A DNA stretch of 64,000 nucleotides from Stagnihabitans tardus (GTDB taxonomy: Bacteria > Pseudomonadota > Alphaproteobacteria > Rhodobacterales > Rhodobacteraceae): the NCBI RefSeq assembly GCF_009925085.1, contig NZ_JAABNR010000004.1, positions 62,001-126,000 on the forward strand, written 5' to 3'. A program made the position numbers and the translations under genes. The notes beneath the pieces are model-generated. The model was not told the origin of the DNA. It saw only the letters and a program-made list of their open reading frames with translations, and did not search any database. Numbering within the stretch: the stretch's first letter is position 1; every line of letters starts with the position of its first letter. Positions 55,402 through 63,993 of this stretch are shown here, one piece after another.

Positions 55402-57114
55402 TCAGGAAGCCGGAAGACGGGAAGCGGGCAGGCAGGGCGCCAGCGCCTCGCGCAGCTTGTCCAGCGTCAGGGGCTTCATCAGGTGGCCGTCGAAATCGGC
55501 CGGCTGGGCCGCCTCGGCCGAAAGCGCGATGATCGGCGGCAGGCTGTCGGGCCAGAGCGCGGCCATGGCCGCCCGCGTGGCCTCGCCATCCATCCCCGGC
55601 ATGACGAGGTCCAAGAGCACGACATCGGGGCGGCTTTGCCGGACCAGCTCCAGCGCTTGGGGCCCGTCCGAGGCCAGCATGACCTCGGCCCCCAAAAGCC
55701 GCAGGTAGGTCGCGGCCACCAGCCTGTTCGTGGCGATGTCGTCGACGACCAGCACGCGCAACCCGTCGAACCGGGCCGGAAGCTCGGGCGGCGGGGCGGC
55801 GGCCACCGGGCTTTGGGCGCCGAAGGGCAGGGTCAGAAGGAACCTTGCCCCCGGCCCCTCGGGCAAGAGCACAAGATCGCCCCCCATCCGCCGCGCCAGC
55901 ATCCGGCTGATGGCCAGCCCAAGACCCGTGCCGGGCGCCAGGTCATGGCCGCGCACGAAGGGCTCGAAGATCCGCTCGCGCAGCGCCTCGGCCACGCCCG
56001 GCCCGCTGTCGGCCACAAGCACCGACAGCCAGCCCGGGTGCTTGGTCCAGGCCTCGACCCGCACTTCGCCGCGCTGGCCATATTTGACCGCGTTCGACAG
56101 GATGTTGGACAGGCACTGCCGCAGCCTCTTGCCATCCAGCCGCACCATCTGCGGCAAGTCTGGGGAGAGCGTCAGGGTCACCTGCATGCCGCGCTCTTCG
56201 AACTGGCGGCGGAACAGCGCGACGCCCGAGGTGATCTGGGCGGAAAGGTCCAGCGCCACGGGGCGGATCGACAATTGCTCGGCCTCGATGGCCGAGAGGT
56301 CGAGGATATCCTCCAGAAGGTCGCCCAGGTCGCGGGCCGATTGCTCCAGCATGGCCATGCGCTCTTGCGTCTCGGGCTGGCGCGACAGAAGCCGCTCGGA
56401 TTCGCTGAGGCCGATGATGGCGTTCAGGGGGGTGCGCAGCTCATGGCTGAGCTGCGCCACGAAGCGGGTCTTGGCCAGGTTGGCCTGCCGCGCCGTCTCG
56501 CGTTCGCGCAAGAGGTCGGCTTGCAGCCGGTTCATCGAGAGGATGGTCAGCATGGCATAGTAGCTGGCCGCTGCAAGGCTGAGCGTGGTGGCGGCAAGGA
56601 TCTGCCACTGGCCCTCGGGCAGCCAGAGCCAGGTATTGGCCGTGAAAGCCACGAAGGACGTGCCGAGCGAGGCCGAGAGCGACAGCGGCAGGTGGACATT
56701 GCGCAGGGTCGAATGGTGGATCAGCGCGATCAGCACAAGGCCAAGCGCATAGGCCTTTGCCATGGGCGCATCGACCAGCCAGGACAGGGCGGGATAAAGC
56801 GTGAACGTGGCCGACAGCGCCATGTTCGTCGCAAGCGCCCAGAGATAGCGCCCCGGTTTCTCGGCCGGGTCCAGGTCGTCCAGGAGCCGCATCGAGGTCA
56901 GGTCGAAGAAAACGTCCAGCGCATAAAACAGCGCCGCCACCCACAGCGGCTGATAGGCAAGCCCGATGCCGAAGGCCACGGTCACCAGGGCGCGCCGCCG
57001 CAGGGCAAATCCGCGCAGGACCCGGGCCTGGTGGGCGATCTCGGAGGCAGGCTGGCGCCGGGCAAAGTCCAATGCCCGCGCGAGAAGTCCGGAACCGGCG
57101 GAAAGCTCTGCCAT
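55402..57114 (-). CDS. Hybrid sensor histidine kinase with C-terminal receiver
   Basis: The 570-residue protein has five or six membrane helices between about 30 and 180 with short loops. A HisKA domain follows (FVAQLSHELRTPLNAIIGLS, His at about 208), then an ATPase domain (NILSNAVKYG, GPGVAEALRERIFEPFVRG, GTGLGLAI). The C-terminal receiver (about 445-560) has phosphoacceptor Asp in DVVLLDLVMPGMDGEA. No separate regulator is adjacent, so a phosphotransfer protein elsewhere is likely. The signal is probably membrane-borne, as no extracytoplasmic domain exists. It is translated 8 bp after the DUF6476 stop. Confidence 0.93.
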   Translation of the reverse strand: MAELSAGSGLLARALDFARRQPASEIAHQARVLRGFALRRRALVTVAFGIGLAYQPLWVAALFYALDVFFDLTSMRLLDDLDPAEKPGRYLWALATNMALSATFTLYPALSWLVDAPMAKAYALGLVLIALIHHSTLRNVHLPLSLSASLGTSFVAFTANTWLWLPEGQWQILAATTLSLAAASYYAMLTILSMNRLQADLLRERETARQANLAKTRFVAQLSHELRTPLNAIIGLSESERLLSRQPETQERMAMLEQSARDLGDLLEDILDLSAIEAEQLSIRPVALDLSAQITSGVALFRRQFEERGMQVTLTLSPDLPQMVRLDGKRLRQCLSNILSNAVKYGQRGEVRVEAWTKHPGWLSVLVADSGPGVAEALRERIFEPFVRGHDLAPGTGLGLAISRMLARRMGGDLVLLPEGPGARFLLTLPFGAQSPVAAAPPPELPARFDGLRVLVVDDIATNRLVAATYLRLLGAEVMLASDGPQALELVRQSRPDVVLLDLVMPGMDGEATRAAMAALWPDSLPPIIALSAEAAQPADFDGHLMKPLTLDKLREALAPCLPASRLPAS

Positions 57115-57122
57115 TCTTGCGC

Positions 57123-57446
57123 TCAGGGCTCCGGTCGGGTGATGGCGATGTCGGCCCAGGGGCGTCCATCCGTGCCGAAGATGTGGATATGGTCGTCCGA
57201 GCCCACGACCGCGATCCAGCCCGTGCCCATGGTCACCGCGCGGGGGCTCACGTCCGGGGGCAGGACCAGGCTTTCGGGCAGGACGGGGGTCTGGAGCTGG
57301 CCCATCTGCGGCAAACGGGTGACAAGCAGCCAGACCACGGCTATGACACCGCCAATCATGCTGGCGGTCAGAAGGATCACCAGCCATTTCAACAAGACCA
57401 CCGAACCCGGCAGCGGCACTTCGGTCTCTTTGGACGTCACAGACAT
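57123..57446 (-). CDS. DUF6476-type single-pass membrane protein
   Basis: The 107-residue protein has a short cytoplasmic N-terminus (MSVTSKETEVPLPGSVV), one transmembrane helix (about 20-45) and a small beta-rich outer domain (GTGWIAVVGSDDHIHIFGTD). This matches the short Rhodobacterales family known as DUF6476. Its ATG (57446-57444) overlaps the proposed rluD start on the other strand. It is the first gene of a pair with the hybrid kinase and may modulate that kinase, which lacks a periplasmic domain of its own; this is inference. Confidence 0.8.
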   Translation of the reverse strand: MSVTSKETEVPLPGSVVLLKWLVILLTASMIGGVIAVVWLLVTRLPQMGQLQTPVLPESLVLPPDVSPRAVTMGTGWIAVVGSDDHIHIFGTDGRPWADIAITRPEP

Positions 57447-58500
57447 GAACCCCTCGCTCTTGACCTCTTCTGACGATGATCTGGCCGAGGACCTGGTCCT
57501 CGTGATCCCGTCCGACGCACATGACAGGCTTGATAAGGTCTTGATCTCTCTCTTGCCAGATGAGGCCGGTATCTCCCGCAGCAGGTTGACCAAAATGATC
57601 GCCGAAGGCGCTGTTCTCAAGAATGGCAGCCCGGTGGCGGATGGCAAGTCCAAAGCGGTTGCGGGCGATGTTTTCGTGCTCCGGCTGGACCCGGCCGAAG
57701 CGGTCGAGACCCTGGCCGAGGATATCCCCCTGACCGTGGTCTACGAGGATGGCGAGCTGATCGTGGTGAACAAGCCCGCGGGGATGGTGGTGCATCCCGC
57801 ACCGGGGAGCCCGCGCGGGACGCTGGTCAATGCGCTCCTCTGGCATTGCGGCGAGAGCCTGCAGGGCATTGGCGGCGAGCGGCGGCCGGGGATTGTCCAC
57901 CGCATCGACAAGGAGACCTCGGGGCTCCTGGTGGCGGCGAAAAGCGACCGGGCGCATCATGGGCTCTCGGCGCAATTCGCGGCCCATACGGTCTCGCGCC
58001 GCTACCTGGCGGTGGCGCATGGCGTGCCCATGGCCTCGGACCCCAGGTTGCGGGGCCTGCGTGGGGTGGGGGTCGAGGCCGGGGGGATCATCCGCATCAT
58101 GACCGAGCTGGCCCGCCACAAGAATGACCGGCAGAAACAGGCCGTGGTCTGGGATGGCGCGGGGCGGCATGCGGTGACGCGGGTGCGGGTGATGGAGGAT
58201 TACGGCGTGGCGAGCCTCCTGGAATGCTGGCTCGAGACCGGGCGCACCCATCAGATCCGCGTCCATATGGCCTATGCGGGCCATGCGCTGATCGGCGACC
58301 CGACCTATGGCGGCACGCGGCGCCTGCCCGCCAAGACCAAGGGGTCGGACTATGCCAATGCCTTCCCCCGCCAGGCGCTGCACGCCGCGACCCTGGGCTT
58401 CGACCATCCCCTGACCGGCGAGCGGCTGGAGTTCCGCGCCGACCCGCCGGAGGATTTCGTGACCCTGGTCGAGGGTCTGCGGCCGGTCTCCGCCGACTGA
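57445..58500 (+). CDS. rluD: Large-subunit rRNA pseudouridine synthase (RluD family)
   Basis: This enzyme makes pseudouridines in helix 69 of 23S rRNA. The 351-residue protein has an S4 domain (about 25-90, AHDRLDKVLISLLPDEAGIS) and the catalytic motif GIVHRIDKETSGLLVAAKS with Asp at about 154. HQIRVHMAYAGHALIGDPTYG follows. ATG 57445 is the first in-frame ATG and gives a slightly long N-terminus; GTG 57502 (VIPSDAHDRL) is a plausible alternative that would remove the overlap with the divergent gene. Its final codons and stop are part of a CCGCCGACTGA repeat. Confidence 0.93.
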   Translation: MNPSLLTSSDDDLAEDLVLVIPSDAHDRLDKVLISLLPDEAGISRSRLTKMIAEGAVLKNGSPVADGKSKAVAGDVFVLRLDPAEAVETLAEDIPLTVVYEDGELIVVNKPAGMVVHPAPGSPRGTLVNALLWHCGESLQGIGGERRPGIVHRIDKETSGLLVAAKSDRAHHGLSAQFAAHTVSRRYLAVAHGVPMASDPRLRGLRGVGVEAGGIIRIMTELARHKNDRQKQAVVWDGAGRHAVTRVRVMEDYGVASLLECWLETGRTHQIRVHMAYAGHALIGDPTYGGTRRLPAKTKGSDYANAFPRQALHAATLGFDHPLTGERLEFRADPPEDFVTLVEGLRPVSAD

Positions 58501-58624
58501 AGGCGGGGCCCCGCCGACTGTGGGGCCGAGGCTTGTCGTCCGGGGCAGGCCCTGCCGACTGTCGGGCTGGGCCCTGCCGACTGAGGGGGCGCCGCTTTCC
58601 TTGCAAGGCGGGCCCTGCCGACTG
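58493..58624 (+). repeat. CTGCCGACTG repeat cluster III (five copies)
   Basis: CCGACTG occurs at 58493-58499 (spanning the rluD stop), 58514-58520, 58555-58561, 58577-58583 and 58618-58624. Most are preceded by GGGCCCTG, GGCCCTG or GGCCCCG. The cluster fills the first part of the 469-bp gap between rluD and rpoH. The rest of the gap holds C-rich runs (58730-58770) and the rpoH promoter region. Confidence 0.8.
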
Positions 58625-58885
58625 CCTTTGCATCCCGTGATGGCGCCCTTCCCCCGGGGAGACCTCGCGGAAGGGGAGCCGCCAGAGGGTGGGCCGCTGC
58701 GGGCGGGGGCTGCCCTTCGGCTGGGCCGGCCCTCACGCCCCCCCTCACGCCCCCCCCCTCACGCCCAAGTGAGGCGCTTTCGCGCCAATGCCCTGCAAAA
58801 ACGCTCAGAAATCCAACTGGCGCCGCGACGGAAAGAGGTTCACCCTTCGTTAACACAAGCATGACAGGCTTTCGGCCCTGCCGCT

Positions 58886-58914
58886 CTTGAAGAAAGCCCT
58901 CGGGCTCCTTACTT
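58886..58914 (+). promoter_or_regulatory. Candidate heat-shock (sigma-32 type) promoter of rpoH
   Basis: CTTGAA (58886-58891), a 15-bp spacer and CCTTACTT (58907-58914) resemble the CTTGAA/CCCATnT heat-shock consensus. They end 55 bp before the rpoH ATG. Such a site would make rpoH autoregulated, as known in several alphaproteobacteria. Confidence 0.45.
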
Positions 58915-58969
58915 CAGCGGGTTCAAGGACCGGGGGCGCAATCGCACCGGACAGGAAAGGGGGCGTCTT

Positions 58970-59863
58970 ATGAGCACCTACGCGAATCTTCCGGCACCCA
59001 GCCCCGAACAGGGGCTGAACCGGTATCTGCAAGAAATCCGCCGCTTCCCGCTGTTGGAGCCGGAACAGGAATACATGCTGGCCAAGGCCTGGGTCGATCG
59101 CCAGGATTCCCAGGCCGCCCACCAGCTCGTCACCTCTCACCTGCGTCTGGCCGCCAAGATCGCCATGGGCTATCGCGGCTATGGCCTGCCCCAGGCCGAG
59201 GTGATCTCGGAGGCCAATGTCGGCCTCATGCAGGCGGTCAAGCGGTTCGACCCCGAAAAGGGCTTCCGGCTTGCGACCTATGCCATGTGGTGGATCAGGG
59301 CCTCGATCCAGGAATATATCCTGCGGTCCTGGAGCCTGGTGAAGCTCGGCACGACCAGCGCGCAAAAGAAGCTCTTCTTCAACCTGCGCAAGGCCAAGGC
59401 CAAGGTCGGCGCCCTTGAAGAGGGCGACCTGCGCCCCGAAAACCTCGCCCAGATCGCCAAGGACCTGTCGGTTTCGGAAAACGAAGTCATCGACATGAAC
59501 CGCCGCCTCTCGGGCGGGGATGCCTCGCTGAATGCCTCGGTGGGCTCGGAAGAGGGCGCCAGCCAGTGGCAGGATTGGCTCGAGGACGAGGACAGCGACC
59601 AGGCGGGCGACTATGCCGAGCGCGACGAGATGGACGCCAGGCTCTCGCTCCTGGCCCGGTCGATGGATGCGCTGAACGAGCGGGAACGCGATGTCCTGAC
59701 CAAAAGGCGCCTCTCGGAAGACCCCGTCACGCTGGAGGATCTTTCGGCCAGCTACGGCGTCTCGCGCGAGCGGATCCGCCAGATCGAGGTCCGGGCCTTT
59801 GAAAAGCTGCAAGCCCGGATGCGGGAACTGGCGATGGAAAAGGGCATGGTGGTGCCAGTCTGA
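58970..59863 (+). CDS. rpoH: RNA polymerase heat-shock sigma factor RpoH
   Basis: The 297-residue sigma-32 protein shows region 2 (LATYAMWWIRASIQEYIL, about 104-121) and the RpoH box (QKKLFFNLRKAK, about 131-142) that distinguishes heat-shock sigmas. Region 4 has a helix-turn-helix (VTLEDLSASYGVSRERIRQI). It directs transcription of chaperone and protease genes. ATG 58970 follows AGGAAAGGGGG. A strong intrinsic terminator lies 80 bp downstream. Rhodobacteraceae often carry a second rpoH copy; only this one is visible. Confidence 0.96.
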   Translation: MSTYANLPAPSPEQGLNRYLQEIRRFPLLEPEQEYMLAKAWVDRQDSQAAHQLVTSHLRLAAKIAMGYRGYGLPQAEVISEANVGLMQAVKRFDPEKGFRLATYAMWWIRASIQEYILRSWSLVKLGTTSAQKKLFFNLRKAKAKVGALEEGDLRPENLAQIAKDLSVSENEVIDMNRRLSGGDASLNASVGSEEGASQWQDWLEDEDSDQAGDYAERDEMDARLSLLARSMDALNERERDVLTKRRLSEDPVTLEDLSASYGVSRERIRQIEVRAFEKLQARMRELAMEKGMVVPV

Positions 59864-59943
59864 GCCCCCCGCGCGTCTCCAGCGCCCAGCCGCCCCGGGC
59901 TTGACCCGGGGCCTCGACCGCCAAGGGCTGCGGGATAGGACAA

Positions 59944-59974
59944 GGGCCCCGGGTGTGATCCCGGGGCCCCTTTT
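59944..59974 (+). terminator. Intrinsic terminator of rpoH
   Basis: A perfect 10-bp stem, GGGCCCCGGG (59944-59953) with CCCGGGGCCC (59960-59969), a TGTGAT loop and a following CTTTT make a classic terminator. Confidence 0.85.
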
Positions 59975-60053
59975 CCTGTCCGAGGCGACCTCGCGCCATG
60001 GCTGCGGGCCCCGCCGGACTGCCGCCCGGTCCGCAAGCGCCCTGGCTCCGCCG

Positions 60054-60079
60054 CGTAGCCCGGGGCCGTGGCCCCGGGA
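60054..60079. repeat. Diverged relative of the GTAGCCCGGGG palindrome
   Basis: CGTAGCCCGGGG at 60054 matches the arm of the 12096-12123 repeat, but the centre is CCGTG rather than TATA before CCCCGGG. It lies in a gap between rpoH and the VPLPA-CTERM gene that is otherwise GC-rich and gene-free. Confidence 0.5.
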
Positions 60080-60133
60080 TTCTGGTCGTGTTTGGGGTCC
60101 TGGCCCCGGGGCTCTGGCGTCTTTGGACCCGTC

Positions 60134-60679
60134 TCAGCCGCGCTTGCGGCGCAGCACGAGGAACCCCAGGCCCGACAGCAGCAGAAGCCCGCCCGCAGGC
60201 AGGGGAACGGGGGCAGGGGTGGGGGCAGGGGGTGCGGCCTCGGTCAGGGAATAATTGGCGGTGATGACTTGCTCGCCTTGCTCGCTGAAGAGCCCCGAGC
60301 CGTAGAAGCGGTCATATTCCCACAATTGTCCTTCACCGGCCGTGAAGAACATGAGCTCATCGGGATAGGGAACCGACACCACGCGGATCACCAGCGCGTT
60401 GTCCTGCCCATCCAGGCTCAGCCAACCGGCCGAGAAGCTCAAGTCATCGTAGAACTTGTAGGCCTTCAACACCGTCCGGGTGATCCCGCCGATCACAAGG
60501 CTGGTCACGGAATTCACCTGGATCCGGTTACCATCGGCCAGGGCCGAGCCCTCCAGCGTGGCGGTCATCGTGATGCCATTGCCGGAGGTATAGCTGAAGT
60601 CATAGGTCGCGGCGCTTGCGGGCGCGACGCCCAAGGTAAAGGCGGCAGAGAGCAGGGCAGAGGTCAAAAAACGCATCAT
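60134..60679 (-). CDS. VPLPA-CTERM sorted exported protein
   Basis: The 181-residue protein has a signal peptide ending near APASAA and a beta-rich body. A Pro-rich linker (APPAPTPAP) leads to the C-terminal sorting signal VPLPAGGLLLLSGLG followed by the basic tail RRKRG. That tripartite end is the alphaproteobacterial VPLPA-CTERM variant of PEP-CTERM, processed by an exosortase. No exosortase is in the window. ATG 60679 is preferred, with AGGA upstream; GTG 60685 and ATG 60676 are alternatives. The function of the body is unknown. Confidence 0.88.
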   Translation of the reverse strand: MMRFLTSALLSAAFTLGVAPASAATYDFSYTSGNGITMTATLEGSALADGNRIQVNSVTSLVIGGITRTVLKAYKFYDDLSFSAGWLSLDGQDNALVIRVVSVPYPDELMFFTAGEGQLWEYDRFYGSGLFSEQGEQVITANYSLTEAAPPAPTPAPVPLPAGGLLLLSGLGFLVLRRKRG

Positions 60680-60859
60680 TCGCACGATCCTGTTAAACTT
60701 TCACACACCATGACCGCATATCCTCCGGCCCGATCTGTCAACGTTTAGCGAGGTTAACGCGGATTTCGCCCGCATCTCGCCGTCCCGCCCCATCGCCCAA
60801 GCCCGCTTGCACGCCTGCGCCCCCCCGTCTATCACCAAGCCTGATACGAGGAGACGCCG

Positions 60860-61552
60860 ATGACGATGCTTGGAACCTTTCTGAAACCCATGCACCCCGA
60901 GGGCTGGCGCTTCGTCCCCGTCTTCGCGGCGGTGACGCTGGTGCTCTTCTGGCTGTGGGAGCCCCTGGGCTGGCTGGGCGTCGGGCTGACGATCTGGTGC
61001 TATTACTTCTTCCGCGACCCGGTGCGGTCGGTGCCGCAAGACGAGAGCCTGATCCTTTCCCCCGCCGATGGCGTGATCTCCTTGATCGAGCCCGCCGTGC
61101 CCCCCGCTGAACTGGGCATGGGCCCGCAGCCCCTCTTGCGCGTCTCGGTCTTCATGTCGGTCTTCAACTGCCATGTGAACCGCATGCCGGTGGGCGGCAC
61201 GATCCAGACCATCGCTTACCGCCCGGGGACCTTCGTCAATGCCTCGCTGGACAAGGCCTCCGAGGACAATGAGCGCAATGCGCTCTTGATCCAGACCCCG
61301 GACGGCACCAAGGTCGCCGTGGTGCAGATCGCGGGGCTGGTCGCCCGGCGGATCCTGTGCTTTGCCAAGCCCGGGCAGGCCCTGCGCGCCGGGGATCGCT
61401 TCGGCCTGATCCGCTTTGGCTCGCGGCTGGATGTCTACCTGCCGCCGGGCGTGGCGCCCATGGTGGCGCTGGGCCAGACCATGATCGCCGGGGAAACCGT
61501 GATCGCCGACCTCCGCTCGGAGGCCGCGGCCCGACCTGCGCGGAGCACCTGA
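60860..61552 (+). CDS. psd: Phosphatidylserine decarboxylase
   Basis: Psd makes phosphatidylethanolamine. The 230-residue short form (about 215-230 in alphaproteobacteria) has an N-terminal membrane segment (about 17-45), SPADGVI (about 67-73), the [17 protein letters not shown] motif and the self-cleavage region GLIRFGSR, where the Ser becomes the pyruvoyl group. GAGGAG lies upstream of ATG 60860. Its stop overlaps the pssA start by one base (TGATG), coupling synthesis and decarboxylation of phosphatidylserine. Confidence 0.95.
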   Translation: MTMLGTFLKPMHPEGWRFVPVFAAVTLVLFWLWEPLGWLGVGLTIWCYYFFRDPVRSVPQDESLILSPADGVISLIEPAVPPAELGMGPQPLLRVSVFMSVFNCHVNRMPVGGTIQTIAYRPGTFVNASLDKASEDNERNALLIQTPDGTKVAVVQIAGLVARRILCFAKPGQALRAGDRFGLIRFGSRLDVYLPPGVAPMVALGQTMIAGETVIADLRSEAAARPARST

Positions 61553-62301
61553 TGCCCGATCAACGCCCCCGAGAGTTGCACCTGACGCAGCTTCTGCCCA
61601 ACCTGATGACGATTTCGGCCATGTGCTCGGGCCTGACCGGCATCCGTTTCGCGGTGAACGGGCAGTTCTCCTGGGCCGTGGCCATGATCCTTCTGGCCGC
61701 CGTGCTGGATGGGCTGGACGGGCGCGTGGCGCGGCTCTTGAAGTCGGAATCCGAGATGGGAGCCGAGCTCGACAGCTTTGTCGATTTCGTCAATTTCGGC
61801 GTGGCGACCGGGCTCGTGGTCTATCTCTGGGGGCTTGCAGGGCAACAGTCGGGCGGCTGGATCGCCACCTTGATCTATGCCTCCTGCTGCATGCTGCGGC
61901 TTGCACGGTTCAACATCGGCAACCGCGTCGAGAAGGCCGAGGGCGAGACCTCGGCGACCTTTACCGGGGTGCCCGCCCCTGCCGGGGCCATGCTGGCGCT
62001 TCTGCCGCTTTACGCGGCCTTCATCTGGCCCGAGGCCAAGCTTCCGCCCTTTGCGCTGATGCTGTGGCTGCTCCTGGTCGGCGGGCTGATGATCAGCCGC
62101 ATCCCCACGCCCTCGTTCAAGTCGGTGACGGTCCTGGCCGAGAATGTGCGCTTCGTCGTCATAGGTTTCGTCGCCATGGTGGCCGCGCTCTTGACCTTTC
62201 CCTGGCAGACCATGCTCTTGATCGACATTGCCTATATCGTGGTCATCCTCCAGTCGCTGTGGCAATTCCGCAAGAACCGCCGGGGGTTGCGCGGGCTATA
62301 G
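61552..62301 (+). CDS. pssA: CDP-diacylglycerol-serine O-phosphatidyltransferase
   Basis: PssA joins serine to CDP-diacylglycerol to give phosphatidylserine, substrate of Psd. The 249-residue integral membrane protein has the CDP-alcohol phosphotransferase motif beginning DGLDGRVARLL, with the later Gly, Asp and Asp in MGAELDSFVDFVNFG (about 76-90). Seven or eight helices span the rest. The start ATG 61552 is fused to the psd stop. A Gfo/Idh/MocA gene follows after 63 bp. Confidence 0.95.
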   Translation: MPDQRPRELHLTQLLPNLMTISAMCSGLTGIRFAVNGQFSWAVAMILLAAVLDGLDGRVARLLKSESEMGAELDSFVDFVNFGVATGLVVYLWGLAGQQSGGWIATLIYASCCMLRLARFNIGNRVEKAEGETSATFTGVPAPAGAMLALLPLYAAFIWPEAKLPPFALMLWLLLVGGLMISRIPTPSFKSVTVLAENVRFVVIGFVAMVAALLTFPWQTMLLIDIAYIVVILQSLWQFRKNRRGLRGL

Positions 62302-62364
62302 GGGGGCTTGGCTTGCTTGGCCCAAGGCTTTCTCCTAGCCTTGCGGCATTTGGGGGAGGTCATG

Positions 62365-63357
62365 ATGTCAGCGGTCAAATGGGGAATTCTCGGCGCGGCG
62401 AAATTTGCGCGCGAACATATGGCACCGGCGATCCATGCCGCCACGGGGGCGGAGCTTTACGCGCTCGCCACCGCCTGGCCCGACAAGGCCGAGGCCTTTC
62501 GCGCCTTCGCCCCCGGGCTCAAGGTCCACGACAGCTATGACGCGCTCCTGGCCGATCCAGAGGTCGAGGCGGTCTATATCCCCTTGCCCAATCACCTCCA
62601 TGTGCTGTGGACGCTGAAGGCCCTGGCGGCGGGCAAGCATGTGCTGACCGAAAAGCCCATCGCCATGCATGCGCGCGAGGTCGACCAGATCATCAACGCC
62701 CGCGATGCGGCCAAGAAGCTCGCGGCCGAGGCCTATATGATCGTCTTCCACCCGCAGTGGCAAAGGGCGAAGGCCCTGGTCGAAGAGGGCGCGATCGGCC
62801 GGGTCACCCATGTCGACGCGGCCTTTTCCTACAACAACAAGGACGACACCGACAATATCCGCAACAAGCCCGATACCGGCGGTGGTGGTATCCGGGATAT
62901 CGGCGTCTATACCTATGGGTCCGTGCGCTATGTCACCGGGGCCGAGCCGCAGGAGCTGATGTCGAAGATCCGGCGCGAGAATGGCGTCGATGTCTGGGCC
63001 CAGATCTTTTCGGTGATGCAGGGACCCCAGGGCCGTTTCACCTATTCCGCCATGACCTCGATGCGGCTGTCCAACCGGCAAGAGGTGGTCTTCCAGGGCG
63101 AGAAGGGGATGATCCGCGTGGCCAATGCGCCCTTCAACGCAGGCGTCCATGACCAGGCCCAGGTCGAGTTGCACTTGCCGGGCGGCAAGGTCGTGACCGA
63201 ACGCTTCCCGGGCGTCAACCAGTACAAGCTCCAGGTCGAGGCCTTTTGCCATTCGGTCCGCACCGGGGCGGCCTATCCCTGCCCGCTGGAGTTCGTGCGC
63301 GGCACCCAGGCCATGATCGACCGCGTCTTCCAGATGGAAAGCGCCGTCACGCTTTGA
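62365..63357 (+). CDS. Gfo/Idh/MocA-family oxidoreductase
   Basis: The 330-residue NAD(P)-dependent dehydrogenase has a Rossmann start (VKWGILGAAKFAREHMAPAI, residues 4-23), the EKPIA motif (about 94-98) with the conserved Lys, and a C-terminal substrate domain (GGGGIRDIGVYTYGSVRYV). The family acts on sugars and inositols; the substrate is unknown. GGGAGG precedes two adjacent ATGs (62362, 62365); spacing favours the second. A perfect bidirectional terminator follows. Confidence 0.92.
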   Translation: MSAVKWGILGAAKFAREHMAPAIHAATGAELYALATAWPDKAEAFRAFAPGLKVHDSYDALLADPEVEAVYIPLPNHLHVLWTLKALAAGKHVLTEKPIAMHAREVDQIINARDAAKKLAAEAYMIVFHPQWQRAKALVEEGAIGRVTHVDAAFSYNNKDDTDNIRNKPDTGGGGIRDIGVYTYGSVRYVTGAEPQELMSKIRRENGVDVWAQIFSVMQGPQGRFTYSAMTSMRLSNRQEVVFQGEKGMIRVANAPFNAGVHDQAQVELHLPGGKVVTERFPGVNQYKLQVEAFCHSVRTGAAYPCPLEFVRGTQAMIDRVFQMESAVTL

Positions 63358-63369
63358 ATGTTCGAAAAG

Positions 63370-63403
63370 GGCAAGTCCCGGAGGTGATCCCCCGGGACTT
63401 GCC
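63370..63403. terminator. Bidirectional terminator between convergent genes
   Basis: GGCAAGTCCCGG (63370-63381) and CCGGGACTTGCC (63392-63403) form a perfect 12-bp stem with a 10-nt loop. AAAA lies to its left, and a T-rich stretch (TGATCTTTGTT) to its right. Confidence 0.75.
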
Positions 63404-63450
63404 TGATCTTTGTTCGATAAAGCCAATCCTTGGCCTTTCCTCGGCTGAGG

Positions 63451-63993
63451 TCAGTGCGAGATCGGCTCCGCCCCGTGCTCCGCCCCTTGTGCCGCCTCGG
63501 CATCGGCGGCATTGCCTGCCGTGTCATGCGCGGCCGTCTGGCCGGGCCGCAGCCTTTCGACCGTGCCGTCCAGGTTCATCAGGAAACCCTTGACATGCAG
63601 CTGCGGGAAGCGCTGCGCGGCGACGTTCTGAAACTCTGCCAGCACGGCGGTATGGGCGGCCAGTTCCTTCGCGGGGTCGGCCACGACATCCTCGCCCAGC
63701 GCGAGCTTGGCCGCGCCGCAGTCGCGGTGGTTGATCACCATGATCTCGTGCACGTCATGCAGCTTGACCGCCAGGCCCACATGTTCCCAGAAGACCGCGT
63801 GCCAGGGTTCGAACTGCGGATGAACCGCGCCGAGCGCGCCGCCTGCCAGGATCACATGATCATAGGAATTGCGGTATTGCATCTGGTTCATCATGATCGC
63901 CAGGTCATCGACCAGTCGGAAATCCATGCAGGAGAGCAGGATCGCATCCGCATGGCCCCCGGCCCGCAAGGGTGAGGCCATCAGGGCCCCCAT
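63451..63993 (-). CDS. Beta-carbonic-anhydrase-like protein
   Basis: The visible 180 residues hold the zinc ligands of beta-carbonic anhydrases. Cys and the Asp-Arg dyad are in LLSCMDFRLVDD (about 20-31), and His and Cys in VINHRDCGAAKLAL (about 86-99). The order and spacing fit the family, although the protein lacks other typical regions. The C-terminal 35 residues (from LRPGQTAAH) are Ala, His and acidic-rich and look disordered. ATG 63993 is 7 bp from the window edge; the true start could lie beyond it, or at ATG 63981. Confidence 0.82.
   Translation of the reverse strand: MGALMASPLRAGGHADAILLSCMDFRLVDDLAIMMNQMQYRNSYDHVILAGGALGAVHPQFEPWHAVFWEHVGLAVKLHDVHEIMVINHRDCGAAKLALGEDVVADPAKELAAHTAVLAEFQNVAAQRFPQLHVKGFLMNLDGTVERLRPGQTAAHDTAGNAADAEAAQGAEHGAEPISH

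Noticed and set aside
53890-58500. 1536-codon open frame on the plus strand
   Set aside because: Only the final 351 codons are RluD; the rest is antisense to an amidase, the hybrid kinase and the DUF6476 gene.
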